Below are positions 42,530 through 52,431 of a stretch of DNA of 64,000 bases, piece by piece. How positions within the stretch are numbered: the first letter of the stretch is position 1; every line of letters begins with the position of its first letter. The DNA is from Rhynchopus euleeides (taxonomy: Eukaryota; Euglenozoa; Diplonemea; Diplonemida; Diplonemidae), in the NCBI GenBank assembly GCA_963210315.1, contig OY723260.1, forward strand, positions 558,001 to 622,000, written 5' to 3'. The notes beneath the pieces were generated by a model. The model ran no database searches and was not told the DNA's origin. It saw only the letters and a program-made list of their open reading frames with translations. A program made the translations under genes and the position numbers.

Positions 42530-44057
42530 GGGGGGTCATAAGCCCCCCTAAAAACGTACGAAAACCAAAATTTTCAACATACCATCAGAACCGCCCTAAT
42601 ACCTGATCTGACCCGAAAATCCGACCCATACCCCCCCGGAAACTGTCTGGGGCCCACTTGTGACACCTGATACGCACTTTTGTGATGATTTTTTGGGGTC
42701 CTAAAAAATGTACCTCAGTTTCGTACCTTGCCTTTGTACCTGAACCACTCCCGACCGCATTATTTCGTTCTTTGCCTTTTCTGCGGTGGTTCTGGCTCAG
42801 GTGGCACGCATGTTGCCTTCCCCAGTGCCTCGGCAAGGTCTTTCTTGACCTGATTAGTGGGAATGTTGTGTTGTTGCGTCAGCAGAATGAGTTCAGCCAC
42901 CTTCTGGGTGTAGTACTTCGATCGCATATGGGTCATTGTGAGTACTTCGTACGCCTGGGAGGCTGCATCGGCATTAGTAGGCAGCGTTGTAGATGCTTTT
43001 GCTTCGTCGATCTTAGCCTGTGAAGGCACGATTGGGATATTGTACGCCCTGAGAGCCGAAGTGGTTATGATTGTGCTGTGTAATTTGCGCCCCGCAGGAT
43101 ATGCACACCACGCAGTCTCGACAACACGTATGAGAGTGTACCATGTGGGGACTCAACAAGGTCATTGGATCGGCATCTGCCTGCCGACTCAGCCCCCACA
43201 CAGTGCGACCGCAAGGTCGCCAGGGATGTCTCAACGCCAGGGGAATACCCTCCCCTGGCGTTGTACAACCCTACTCTCAACCCTCGGGTCCTCTCCTGGA
43301 GGCGGTGGTGGCGGGCCCGCAACGCTTCGTACTTCCGGTACAGACTGAGGTAGTCTGCCCGGCTGACCCGCTCATTGCTTCCTAGATCATCTGCTGCTCT
43401 GGAGCTGCCATCACTCTCACTGCCCACATCAGTTGGTGTGGGGGTAGGAGCAGGACGAGTGGGAGGAGTAGGAGTGCAGGTGACATCTTTCTTGGCTAGC
43501 AAGGAACGCCGCTTTTCCCGCACGTGCGTGCAGTTGATGCACCACTGCATATATCTGTCGTCACCACGTCCCACTCGCTCTCCTATGTACCCAGCCCGAC
43601 GGAGCGCCCGAAATAATGTCGCCTCACCGATGTCGTGTGCCGTTTTCTTTTTACGCAGGTCTGCCACAACGCTCTCTGCCGAGACCCCGCACATCTCCCG
43701 TTTGGCGAGCGTCTTTCGAGCAAGGTACTCCTCTGCAGCAGCATCTGACACCTCTGCGAGGCCCTGGGCACGCGGCATGTGTTGCTCGGCGTGCTGAGTG
43801 AGCGTAGTGACACCCTTCCCTTGCAAAGAACGAAATAATGCGGTCGGGAGTGGTTCAGGTACAAAGGCAAGGTACGAAACTGAGGTACATTTTTTAGGAC
43901 CCCAAAAAACCATCACAAAAGTGCGTATCAGGTGTCACAAGTGGGCCCCAGACAGTTTCCGGGGGGGTATGGGTCGGATTTTCGGGTCAGATCAGGTATT
44001 AGGGCGGCTCTGATGGTATGTCGAAAATTTTGGTTTTGTACGGGCTTATGACCCCCC
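42530..44057. mobile_element. Element E: TA-flanked transposon with ORF
   Basis: Inverted arms of ~240 bp start GGGGGGTCATAAGCCC and end with the complement. TA lies on both sides: 44058-44059 at the right, and at the left within the CTAG shared with element D. Minus-strand coding frames fill the interior (42760-43778). Confidence 0.85.
42760..43778 (-). pseudogene. Element E protein, helix-turn-helix-like, interrupted frame
   Basis: A 237-residue frame (ATG at 43778 to 43065) is followed by a second frame that looks coding from ~43180 down to 42760 (VVETAWCAYPAGRKLH ... ending PEPPQKRQRTK). The first part has a segment resembling a helix-turn-helix (KREMCGVSAESVVADLRKKK, then ATLFRALRRAGYIGER), a Cys/Arg-rich WCINCTHVREKRR and a charged coiled coil (YRKYEALRARHHRLQERTR). 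The two frames may be exons of one gene; a donor-like AGA|GTAGGG sits at the end of the coiled coil. No nuclease motif was recognised, so it may be a DNA-binding subunit or the N-terminal part of a decayed transposase. Confidence 0.45.
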
Positions 44058-44074
44058 TACCCCCCCCCCCCTAG

Positions 44075-44876
44075 GCATAGGGTGCGGGCGATTCGGTTAT
44101 CGCCCGAATCGCAAAAATTATCGCCCATTCTGTCAAGGCGATAAGTGGGCGATAATTTTTCCGTCGTATTTTTGGGGGCAAAATGGCCCGGCCAGGGACG
44201 TTAGATCACTGCTGAGGTGGTGAGTGGGTCATTGCCTCAGTGAAGACCCGGTTCCTGACCTAGATCAAGCCCGCTGCTCCAGTGTTCTCAGTGGGTCATG
44301 ACTCTGTGACCAGGGTCAGAACCGCCCCAGGTCTCAGATCAGCCGTGAAGCTTCCTGTGGGCTCTGCAATGAGTCATCTCAAACGTACGGAGTGCATCTC
44401 CTCCCATTCAGACCGACTACACTAGAACCACGCATCTCCTTCAACACTAAGGTGTACCCGCTTCATGCTCACGAGTGCTCCTAGTAACGGCGAGTGAACG
44501 GGTCCTGAGCGAGGTCAGGATCTGGGCCAATGCCCAGTTCCTCACGTGGGTTTTGACCGAGGAAATGACCCACCCGCATGACGTCAGTGGTCAGAAGCTG
44601 ATTTCTGATGCAGAATCCTAGGTCTTGGCCCAGTTGTTGACGAGGTCACAGGGCCCTGTGGGACCCAGGGTCAGTAGAGCGGTAACCCACTCACCACTAG
44701 CTGAAGACCCCTTCAGAAAGTGTGAAAGAAAACGGGCGATACTGGGCGATAATTTGGCGATAATCGGGCGATAATTGGGCGATAATGGGCGATAAGGCGA
44801 TTCGATACGCGATAATCGGGGCTCGAACCCGGTTGAGCGAATATAGGGCGATAGGCGAATCGCCCGCACCCTATGC
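44075..44876. mobile_element. Element F: CTAG-flanked, GGCGATAATCGCC arrays
   Basis: Ends GCATAGGGTGCGGGCG and its complement, both flanked by CTAG (44071-44074 and 44877-44880), as in element D. Subterminal arrays are built from GGCGATAATCGCC half-sites. The middle is rich in GGTCA/TGACC and includes a short stretch identical to a universal LSU rRNA motif (44480-44500). Confidence 0.85.
44480..44500 (+). other. LSU rRNA-like fragment in element F
   Basis: TAGTAACGGCGAGTGAAC is the near-invariant segment at the 5' end of large-subunit rRNA. Flanking sequence does not continue the match, so this is a captured fragment or a coincidence, not an rRNA gene. Confidence 0.5.
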
Positions 44877-44880
44877 CTAG

Positions 44881-46027
44881 GGGGGGTCAAATGGGGGTGA
44901 CAAACACGATTTTTCAAAAAACCGGCGCAGAGGCCCCAAAGCCCCCGTAAACCCTCCAAATCCCCCCAGATCGGTCCGGAAACCCATCGAACCCCACTTT
45001 TCCACCATTCCGGGCACCTCAGGTGCCCGAATTGGGGTACCTAAATTTTGTGCCACCGTTTGGTACCGGACAGTGCCACTGTGTGGGAGGTTGGAAAAGA
45101 AAATGCCCCAACACACCACATCTGAGGGTTGCAATGCATGTTGCTTGCCAACCACGTCATCCGGTGGGTGTCAGGCGCTATGTAGGTGGCATGAGCCAGG
45201 TCTTCGATGTGTTCTGGCTTGTATATGTACCTCCCTGCCTGCGGCACAGGCACTGCCTTTGTCCCCCACACCAGCCACAGAGAGCGTATTGTACTCGGTC
45301 CACGGTTGCTGATTCATTGTGATGCGTTGTATCCTCGAGTGAACGTCACACACTAGTGGCACCACCACCCGCCATCCGAGAGCTGTATTGACTTTGCGCC
45401 CTTCCGTTGCATTCACCTCGCCACGCATATTGCACCGTTCAGTACCAGTGCTCTTGGGCCAGGCAAAGTAGACCGCAGCAACTACCAATTCTGGCACAAT
45501 GGGTACCACGACAGCGCACTTCGTGTGTTCCCGGAATGTACAGCTCGTGTTGCAACAGTCGTTGTCAACACATCCCGGTTGTGGAGCACTGCTGCACAGG
45601 AATCACACGACCATCTGGACTTGTTCCGTACCTACAGGCAGCCTCCCGGTGCATGGTGGCAGGGAGGTACATATACAAGCCAGAACTCATCGAAGACCTG
45701 GCTAATGCCACCTACATAGCGCCTGACACCCACCGGATGACGTGGTTGGCAAGCAACATGCATTGCAACCCTCAGATGTGGTGTGTTGGGGCATTTTCTT
45801 TTCCAACCTCCCACACAGTGGCACTGTCCGGTACCAAACGGTGGCACAAAATTTAGGTACCCCAATTCGGGCACCTGAGGTGCCCGGAATGGTGGAAAAG
45901 TGGGGTTCGATGGGTTTCCGGACCGATCTGGGGGGGTTTGGAGGGTTTACGGGGGCTTTGGGGCCTCTGCGCCGGTTTTTTGAAAAATCGTGTTTGTCCA
46001 CGTAAAAGGGTGGCATTTGACCCCCCC
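44881..46027. mobile_element. Element G: TA-flanked foldback element
   Basis: Two ~360-bp arms (44881-45240 and 45656-46027) are inverted, starting GGGGGGTCAAATGGG, around a ~415-bp loop. TA follows the right end (46028-46029), and TA lies within the CTAG at the left. The terminal hexamer and TCA match element E, so the two belong to one group. No coding region is supported. Confidence 0.85.
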
Positions 46028-46507
46028 TACCCCCCCCCCCCCCTGGGGGTCCCAGGGGTGATTCGCGAGAGCCCTGCCTGTGAGCTGGACAGGCACATGC
46101 CACAGGAACGCAGACCCCACTCTTTGTGTACACCACTCCCCCGGTCTGATGAAGAGGTGTGAGTGGGGGACGCACGATCCAGCTAAAGGCACAGAAAGTT
46201 TCCCCAGTTGGCTACGCCGAACTAACAAAACAAAAATTCAGGAGAACCCCACCTCAGGAGAATGCCCCGGGGTTTGTTGATGACGTGGTGAAAAAGTGAA
46301 ACATTCGAGGACAACATTCAAGCCGATATTTCGGCAGCCCCACCGAAGGGGCATACAAAGCCAGTCACAAGGAATCGCGAGGCGGCAGGGGAAAATCAAC
46401 ACACAAACATATCTGTCTTCCTGTGCGATGCGGCTCCGCTAATCCGACATAGCCAGCGAGATATGAGCACTTCCTGTGAGCTCGTCTGCTGGGTTTGAAG
46501 CATTTAT
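46028..46507. other. Spacer without recognisable gene
   Basis: Begins with the C tract bordering element G. A CTCCACCTGAGG-like inverted CCTCAGG/CCTGAGG pair near 46240-46262 is the only visible structure. Confidence 0.35.
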
Positions 46508-46984
46508 GGGGGTCTTCGCTACGGGGTGATCGTCAGAGGGCACGTGTCTTAGCCTGATGACACACTGCAACCTCAAGGTGACTGGCGACACCTCTCCCAC
46601 AGTCTGCGGCGACTCGGCCGTGGCGACAAGGCTTCCTGTCATGGGAGATCGCTGCGTGGATCAACGTGGCACCACCCGTGTGCTCGGCAGGTTGTTTCGG
46701 CACCTGTTTTATCCGTGTCATGCTTTTCGTGAGCGTGTCAGGGATGTTGGCACACGCTGGGGAGGGTTTCACATGATGACATAACATATATCAGAAGCAC
46801 ACACCCACGTGGCGCTGTCCTTGGCAGGACTTTGAAAGTGCCGCCTTGATATCCTTGTTAGATAGAGCCCTCATATCACACCCTCAATCAGCTGACGATC
46901 GTCAGTGCATTTTGGTGAATTTCCTGTTAAATTAGCTGAAAACTGACGGAGATTGACGAAGGATAACGGCCAGCGAAGACCCCC
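46508..46984. mobile_element. MITE family 2 copy carrying a nested 360-bp insertion
   Basis: The ends GGGGGTCTTCGCTACGGG and CCAGCGAAGACCCCC are those of the ~105-bp MITEs at 53805 and 57759, and TAT on both flanks gives a 3-bp duplication. The MITE is split at GATCGTCAG, which is present on both sides of the insert (46528-46536 and 46897-46905). Confidence 0.8.
46537..46896. mobile_element. 360-bp insertion with 9-bp target duplication
   Basis: Nested in the MITE; the 9-mer GATCGTCAG is duplicated exactly. A 9-bp duplication points to a Mutator-type non-autonomous element, although its ends (AGGGCACGTG, CAGCTGAC) show little inverted symmetry and do not match the MULE at 36.7 kb. Confidence 0.75.
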
Positions 46985-47686
46985 TATTCCACAAGAAAAA
47001 ATGCCGAGCATTGCATAATCGTAGTAATAATGCTTCCGGGATGACTGGGGGGAGTGGGGACACCGTCTGGTTTCCACAACGACACGGAAGGCTGCTGCCC
47101 CTTCGACAGGGTTATGGGCTTCTGTCAGATTTGTCAGGTACACCACACAAGCAGGAGTGGGGTGGGGGGATGTTGGGAAGTCTGCGCCAAGGCAAGAAAC
47201 GGGCAGTGGATGCGGAAAGCTGGTTAGAATACGCCGCCCTCACAGCACAGCGCATGGGGTTTCACGGAACACATATCCGAAACTACCGCCTCCGATGGAC
47301 TCGGTTGCCGGAACCCCGGCTGAAGATTCGCTCCGACCGGACTCCGCAGAACACACCCTCCCACAACATCACAGGGAAACGTTCGTGAACTAGCATCTCG
47401 TAGTATATATATACCCCAGTTCAACAAAGCGAGAAACCGAAGAAACGGAACGAGAGAGTGGGGCAGACAGTACATGTCTTGCGCTCTCAAGCGCAATGTT
47501 TGAGAGGCCCGGGGTAATGGAGACAACACGCCTGAGCTGGCAGTACGGTGGGTGTATGGATTCTGGTGTTGTTGTGAACCGCACATCTTTCTTGGGCGGA
47601 GGCGTCCCGCCCGAAATCTGCCATGCTGGGCGCCAGGCACAGCCCCGTAGTGCTGCCAGCACCGAGAGGAGGCGAGCGGGGTAGCT
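46985..47686. other. Downstream spacer of the DUF4116-type gene
   Basis: Ordinary mixed sequence with a TATATATATA tract near 47403-47412; no gene recognised. Confidence 0.35.
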
Positions 47687-50600
47687 TCACTCCCCTGCTG
47701 CTGTGAAACTCGAGAAGGCTTTGGTGGCGAAGTCGTGCGAATCTCTCAGCTCCTTCGGAAGCAGCTGCCATGCGAGTGGCTCTGCCTCCACAACCGCCAG
47801 GGCGAGTGCCGTGTCGGTGAGCTTACCCCAGAATGGAAATATTCTTGGGAATACACGCAGGCCCACCCGAACGTGGCGTGCCCACTCCTCGCTCCCGAGG
47901 ATGCGCTGCAGCACCTCCCCGTGCAGGTGGGGCATGCACTGCGCCAACACCAGGGCATTGGGGTTCTGCAGCACAGCCTCCTGCACCATCTCTGCATCGA
48001 GAAGGTGTTCCGGGAGGTTGGTCAGCAGCATCCCATCCAGCTTGATGGCTGCCAGGAAGGTGTCGCGGTCATTCAGAGGGTCGTTGCTGCAGGGGCAGCC
48101 CAGCGTGCGGCGCGCCCTATCCAGCAAGCTGCCGGCACGGCGCCAGGTCTCGTCAAGGGCATAGCACAGGGAATCAGGGTTGCAACGTGCGACCAAAGTC
48201 AACACTTCGGGGTCGCGCCGCAAGTCATCGCTGGCTTGGGACAGCCGCTCACCCTTTGACAGTGCTTCGAGAACGAAGGCACGGTCGCTCCTCAGGTCGT
48301 CGGACACTCCCTCCAGCAAATAGTAACTGTCATCGCAGCGCCGCATGACCTCTTCCAGAAAGGCACGGTCCTTCCGCAGGGCTGTGCTTGCGTGGGACAG
48401 AAAGGACCAGGCGCTTACATTACGATTTGCACATGCCAGCACCACCTCGCGATCTGCACGCAGCGCCTCGTCGGCGTATCTCAGAATCCCTCCGAACTCC
48501 GCCGCGTAGGACATCACAAGGGCCCTGTCCGTGACACGGCCCCGCAGCGGCGCCGCCCACTGGGGGTCAGGGCCACGCACCCCCGCCAGGAATCTGAAGA
48601 CAAACTCTGTGTCCTGCAGCAGGGCAGGCAGGTAGTCGGCAGGGATGCACTGCAGGTAGGCGGAGTGCTTCATTGCCAGCGCACTCGACACGCCAGCCTC
48701 CCAGATGTGCGGGTGGGCGACACTCATGAGCAGGTCTGAGTGATCTGCAACTGCGTCGAGCAGCGTCGCTCGCACAGACGACGCGTCGTACTGCGGGTGG
48801 GCTGCGCGCAGCACCTGCAGCCAGCAGAGGAACACCTCGTCGTCGGCCTGCTGGGCAGGGCTGAGGAGGGTGATGTTCCGAAAGTCCTGCCTGAATGCCG
48901 CTTGGACCACACGGCTGTCGCTACGCGGGGTGCGCCCGATCCACAGCAGCATCGAGCTGCACCGCACAGTCATGATAGCCCAGATGTGCGGGTGGGCGAC
49001 ACTCATGAGCAGGTCTGAGTGATCCGCAACTGCGTCGAGCAGCGTCGCTCGCACAGACGACGCGTCGTACTGCGGGTGGGCTGCGCGCAGCACCTGCAGC
49101 CAGCAGAGGAACACCTCGTCGTCGGCCTGCTGGGCAGGGCTGAGGAGGGTGATGTTCCGAAAGTCCTGCCTGAGTGCCGCTTGGACCACACGGCTGTCGC
49201 TACGCGGGGTGTGCCCGACACACAGCAGCATCGAGCTGCACCGCACAGCCATGATAGCCAGGTCGCTGTCATTCCGCAGCCTGACACTCGCGTGGCGCAG
49301 GCTCTGCGGGTTGCGCTGCACCGCACGCACCATCACACCCCTGTCGTCGCACCAGCCCCGCCACCCCGCGCATCCCCGCATCGCCTCCGCAGACCCGGCA
49401 ACGGCGGCCGACGCAACCCTCTCATCTCCCCACACCTCCGGGACATGGCGCAGCACCTCTGCGCCTGCTGTGTCCACCAGACCCTCCACAAACTCAGGGT
49501 CGCTCTTCAGCGCAGTGGCGGCGAAGCGCAGGGCGCCGGGGTAGGAAGCGCAGGCGCGGGCCACCACATCGCGATCGCCTGCCAGGTCGGGGCTCGCCCA
49601 GCGCAGCGCCTCCCCACAGAGGTCGATGCAGGCCAGCACCAGGGGGCGGTGGGATCTCAGGCGGGCAGAGCACAGCGCCAACACCTCGGGGGCTCGGGAA
49701 TGCGCAGCTGCGAGCGCCATGTCTGTGCTGTCGCAGGGGCGTGCTGGTGAGTAGAGCGAAGCAAAGACGCATGGGGTGTGCCGCACCACGTCGAGCATCT
49801 CGCCATCGCAGCCCTCCGGCAGGTCTGCAAAGAATCCGGCAAGACACACCCCCGCCACACGGGGGCCAGGGCCTGCCAGTAGGGCATGTCTCACCTCGTC
49901 ATCCCGCAGCACATCGTCATTCCGCAGCACCGTGGCGAAGTCAAGCGGGGTGGCAGAGGCGCGCAGGGCCTGCAGGAGAAAGTCCCTGCCGTGCTTGCTG
50001 CACCCGAGAACGTTGAACATCGCGCAGTCGGCTGCGACAGCCAGGAGGCAGACGCCCTTGTTGAAGGCGATGCCCTCATCAACCCGGTGGAGCAGATGCC
50101 GCAGGCCTGCAGATGCGGCAGCTGCGGTGAAAATCTCCTCGTCGAGCCACATGTCGAGGGGGGCTTTGTGGAGCAGCATCCCGTCCTTCCGGACTGCAGC
50201 CAAGACGACGTCGCGGTTGTCGATGCGGGAGAGATCGAGCCTGGGGAGGCTCTGGCACCTCACATACTGCTGCACGACCTCTGCATCTTCGAGATAGGAC
50301 TCGGGGAGGGCGAATGCGTGCCGTGTCACAGCGCGCAGGAGGAAGCTGCGGACGCGCAGCATTTCTGGGAAGAGGGAGCTCTCGGCGAGGCAGAGCGTGG
50401 CCAGCTCCTCGTCTTCCCACAGGGCGGGGTGGGCGGACCTCAGGGCCAGCCCGTTGAGCCGGACGGCGCAGCGCACTGCGTTGCGGTCCTGCTTCAGCGC
50501 CAGGCTTGCCGAGCCGAGGATATCAGCCTTACCCCGAGCCGACATCAGTGTGACCAGCAGGTTAACCGGCCTGCCCTGCTCTGCCACTGGGAGGCGCGTC

Positions 50601-51016
50601 CAGTTGGGTTCGGGGTGGTTTACCAAGGCTGCGTGGACCACGTGGGGGTGGCTTGCCACTGCAGGCAGGAGATTTGTGATGAGGGTGCGGTTGGACACCG
50701 CTGCGAGCGCCACGCCCAGGTCCTCCTGGAGGGGGCGGGAGGCGGCTCCATAGGCCAGCGAGTTGTGGCGCACAGCCTCCAGCACAAAGGTGCGGTTGTC
50801 CCGCACCCCCTCCGTGTATTCCTGAGGGGGCCAGGTGCGGGCTGCGGAGAGGAGCAGGTCTTGGTCCTCCTGGAGGTCTTGCGAGGCGTGCCTCAGCATG
50901 GAGCCGTTGCCGCGGATGGCTGCTGCGGTGATCTCGCGGTCGCACCGGAATTGGTCTGGGAGGTCTTTGAACTGCGAATAGGCGCCCTTTACAGCCGCAA
51001 GGGCACAGCACTTCAT
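47687..51016 (-). CDS. DUF4116-type helical repeat protein
   Basis: 1109 residues from the ATG at 51016. Almost the whole length is a degenerate ~45-50-residue repeat with the pattern A..LR.D.E.V..AV......L..AS..L, for example LRHASQDLQEDQDLLLSA, LAYGAASRPLQEDLGVALAAV and LRYADEALRADREVVLACA, which is the DUF4116 signature common in large protist proteins. No catalytic motif, signal peptide or membrane helix is visible. The function is unknown; such arrays probably form a solenoid for protein binding. Residues 587-679 and 680-772 are a recent tandem duplication. The start codon overlaps the stop of the 96-codon ubiquitin-like frame just upstream as ATGA, so the natural product is likely a fusion of both. 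Confidence 0.8.
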   Translation of the reverse strand: MKCCALAAVKGAYSQFKDLPDQFRCDREITAAAIRGNGSMLRHASQDLQEDQDLLLSAARTWPPQEYTEGVRDNRTFVLEAVRHNSLAYGAASRPLQEDLGVALAAVSNRTLITNLLPAVASHPHVVHAALVNHPEPNWTRLPVAEQGRPVNLLVTLMSARGKADILGSASLALKQDRNAVRCAVRLNGLALRSAHPALWEDEELATLCLAESSLFPEMLRVRSFLLRAVTRHAFALPESYLEDAEVVQQYVRCQSLPRLDLSRIDNRDVVLAAVRKDGMLLHKAPLDMWLDEEIFTAAAASAGLRHLLHRVDEGIAFNKGVCLLAVAADCAMFNVLGCSKHGRDFLLQALRASATPLDFATVLRNDDVLRDDEVRHALLAGPGPRVAGVCLAGFFADLPEGCDGEMLDVVRHTPCVFASLYSPARPCDSTDMALAAAHSRAPEVLALCSARLRSHRPLVLACIDLCGEALRWASPDLAGDRDVVARACASYPGALRFAATALKSDPEFVEGLVDTAGAEVLRHVPEVWGDERVASAAVAGSAEAMRGCAGWRGWCDDRGVMVRAVQRNPQSLRHASVRLRNDSDLAIMAVRCSSMLLCVGHTPRSDSRVVQAALRQDFRNITLLSPAQQADDEVFLCWLQVLRAAHPQYDASSVRATLLDAVADHSDLLMSVAHPHIWAIMTVRCSSMLLWIGRTPRSDSRVVQAAFRQDFRNITLLSPAQQADDEVFLCWLQVLRAAHPQYDASSVRATLLDAVADHSDLLMSVAHPHIWEAGVSSALAMKHSAYLQCIPADYLPALLQDTEFVFRFLAGVRGPDPQWAAPLRGRVTDRALVMSYAAEFGGILRYADEALRADREVVLACANRNVSAWSFLSHASTALRKDRAFLEEVMRRCDDSYYLLEGVSDDLRSDRAFVLEALSKGERLSQASDDLRRDPEVLTLVARCNPDSLCYALDETWRRAGSLLDRARRTLGCPCSNDPLNDRDTFLAAIKLDGMLLTNLPEHLLDAEMVQEAVLQNPNALVLAQCMPHLHGEVLQRILGSEEWARHVRVGLRVFPRIFPFWGKLTDTALALAVVEAEPLAWQLLPKELRDSHDFATKAFSSFTAAGE
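48701..49258 (-). repeat. In-frame 279-bp tandem duplication within the DUF4116 gene
   Basis: 48701-48979 and 48980-49258 are nearly identical, with only a handful of differences such as CGCCCGATCC against TGCCCGACAC. The period is exactly 93 codons, so the frame is kept. Confidence 0.9.
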
Positions 51017-51303
51017 CTGCTGTGCCCAGAGGGGAGCTTAAAGAATCTGAGAGCGCCCGAAGAGAGGCGTTCGGAGAACTTCTCCCCGTCGAGTGTGACG
51101 TCGAGGCGGGCTCCGTCGTCCATCACGCGGAGTGCGTCCGGCTCATCCGGCAGAACCTCCCCGCCGTGGACAAGATCGAAGTGTTCGATGTTGTGCCCAA
51201 ATGCCTCATATGCCCTCTGCTTCATATGGTGTGGTGTCATCGCATCGTCGACACACACCCACATCTCATCCCCGGTGAACCCATCCACAAGCACAACCTC
51301 CAT
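51013..51303 (-). CDS. Ubiquitin-like leader of the DUF4116 protein
   Basis: 96 residues from the ATG at 51303 (MEVVLVDGFTGDEMWVCVDD). Alternating hydrophobic strands, then a helix (TPHHMKQRAYEAFG), DLVHGGEVLPDE and a final strand LDVTLDG resemble a ubiquitin-like beta-grasp fold, the usual leader of these repeat proteins. The frame ends at TGA overlapping the ATG of the 1109-codon frame. Either a one-base shift (mutation or sequencing error) or a small intron would fuse them; no GT donor is obvious in the last ~45 nt. Confidence 0.6.
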   Translation of the reverse strand: MEVVLVDGFTGDEMWVCVDDAMTPHHMKQRAYEAFGHNIEHFDLVHGGEVLPDEPDALRVMDDGARLDVTLDGEKFSERLSSGALRFFKLPSGHSR

Positions 51304-51970
51304 GATGGCGGCTGCCTTTCGTGCAGCGAATCAGATCGTGTCGGCTGGGCTGCGGTGGTGGTGGTGTAGAGCCGAGGAAAGGCAAGGCACATGGGAGGGG
51401 GGGGGTTTTTTTTTGATTGATTGATTGTCGAGAGTGGAAGGCAAAAAAGGCAAGTCTCCCAGCACCTTCTCGCAATGCTTGCCCTATTTGTAGTCCAGAC
51501 ACCCAGATATGCTTGACAAGGCGGATCTCTGTGCAGGGATTTGGGGGAATATGTGTGGGTGTAGTGTGTCGATGATGTGGGGTAACCTCTTGGGCCAGTC
51601 TTTGTCGGGCGTGTAGGGTGTAGGGTCACCCGTGTGAGGTTATCACAAAAGTGTCGTTTCCGCAGTGGCCTGGAGTCATGACGCGGAGCGGATTGCAGGG
51701 GTGGTGCACGTCAGAATAGGGCGAGGGGGGGGGGGGGGGGAGAGGGGGAGGAGGAAGGCAGGGGGTGCGGCTGTGCATCTATCTGAGTGGTACACACCCC
51801 TCCCCCCCCACCCACCCCCACTTCCCCTTCAGCGATCCGCTGGATTACATTTTTTGGGACAACCCCCGTCCCCCCCCCCCCTCCCACATTGCATGAGAAA
51901 TTGTTGCTCCCCCACAAGTAAGCCCATCAGTCATCTCGCGGCTATAACTCTCTTCCCCCCCTCCCCTCCA
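51304..51970. other. Upstream region of the DUF4116 gene
   Basis: 51428-51478 holds a weaker version of the promoter-like motif: minus strand GCATTGCGAGAAGG, GGGAGAC, then CCTTCCACTCTCGAC. G and C runs at 51727-51740 and 51870-51881. No gene recognised. Confidence 0.45.
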
Positions 51971-52431
51971 ATGCTGAGAATAAGGCCAAGTCCCGAGCCC
52001 CAAATCCAAAATCCCATTTTGGGGTCCGACCAGACCCACAGGGATCTCCAAGGACCAGGGGGTGACCCTCAGTGGGACGACCGTCATGACCAAAGCCCTG
52101 TCACCAGGTCAGGGCTGGGAGCCCAGCTAAAGTAGGGTCAGGACCTGGCTGGTTCTGTCCTGATCAGGGCCGAGGTCCTGATCCTGGTGGGTGGCCTAGT
52201 CATGAGGTCCTGAGGGTCTGACGAGGTCAGTGTGGCCACTGGAGTCACCTCCAACAAGGCATGACCACATCATTTCAGGGGTGACGACAGGCATCACGGT
52301 CTGCACGGGCTCCAAACATGCAGATGCACCGGGTTTCCGGTCGCCCAATACCCCTCCCGTGCCACGTCCCAAGTCCGACTGATAATAAGCAAGTCCCGAG
52401 TCCCGGACCCCCCAAACCATATTCTCAGCAT
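51971..52431. mobile_element. Element H: 461-bp element with GGTCCTGA arrays
   Basis: Ends ATGCTGAGAATA and TATTCTCAGCAT are inverted. The interior is crowded with GGTCCTGA / TCAGGACC and GGTCAG half-sites in both orientations. The target duplication is unclear (AT at most). It appears to cut into the 3' part of the short frame at 52425-52595. Confidence 0.7.

Noticed and set aside
44800-44850. tRNA gene suggested by GGGTTCGAGCCCC
   Set aside because: No acceptor stem, anticodon arm or A box could be fitted around the T-arm-like word.
51013-51016. Bacterial-style translational coupling (ATGA)
   Set aside because: Introns and transposon types show a eukaryotic genome; a frame error or fusion is more likely than an operon.
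49886-51424. 512-codon plus-strand frame
   Set aside because: Antisense to the DUF4116-type gene; no motif.
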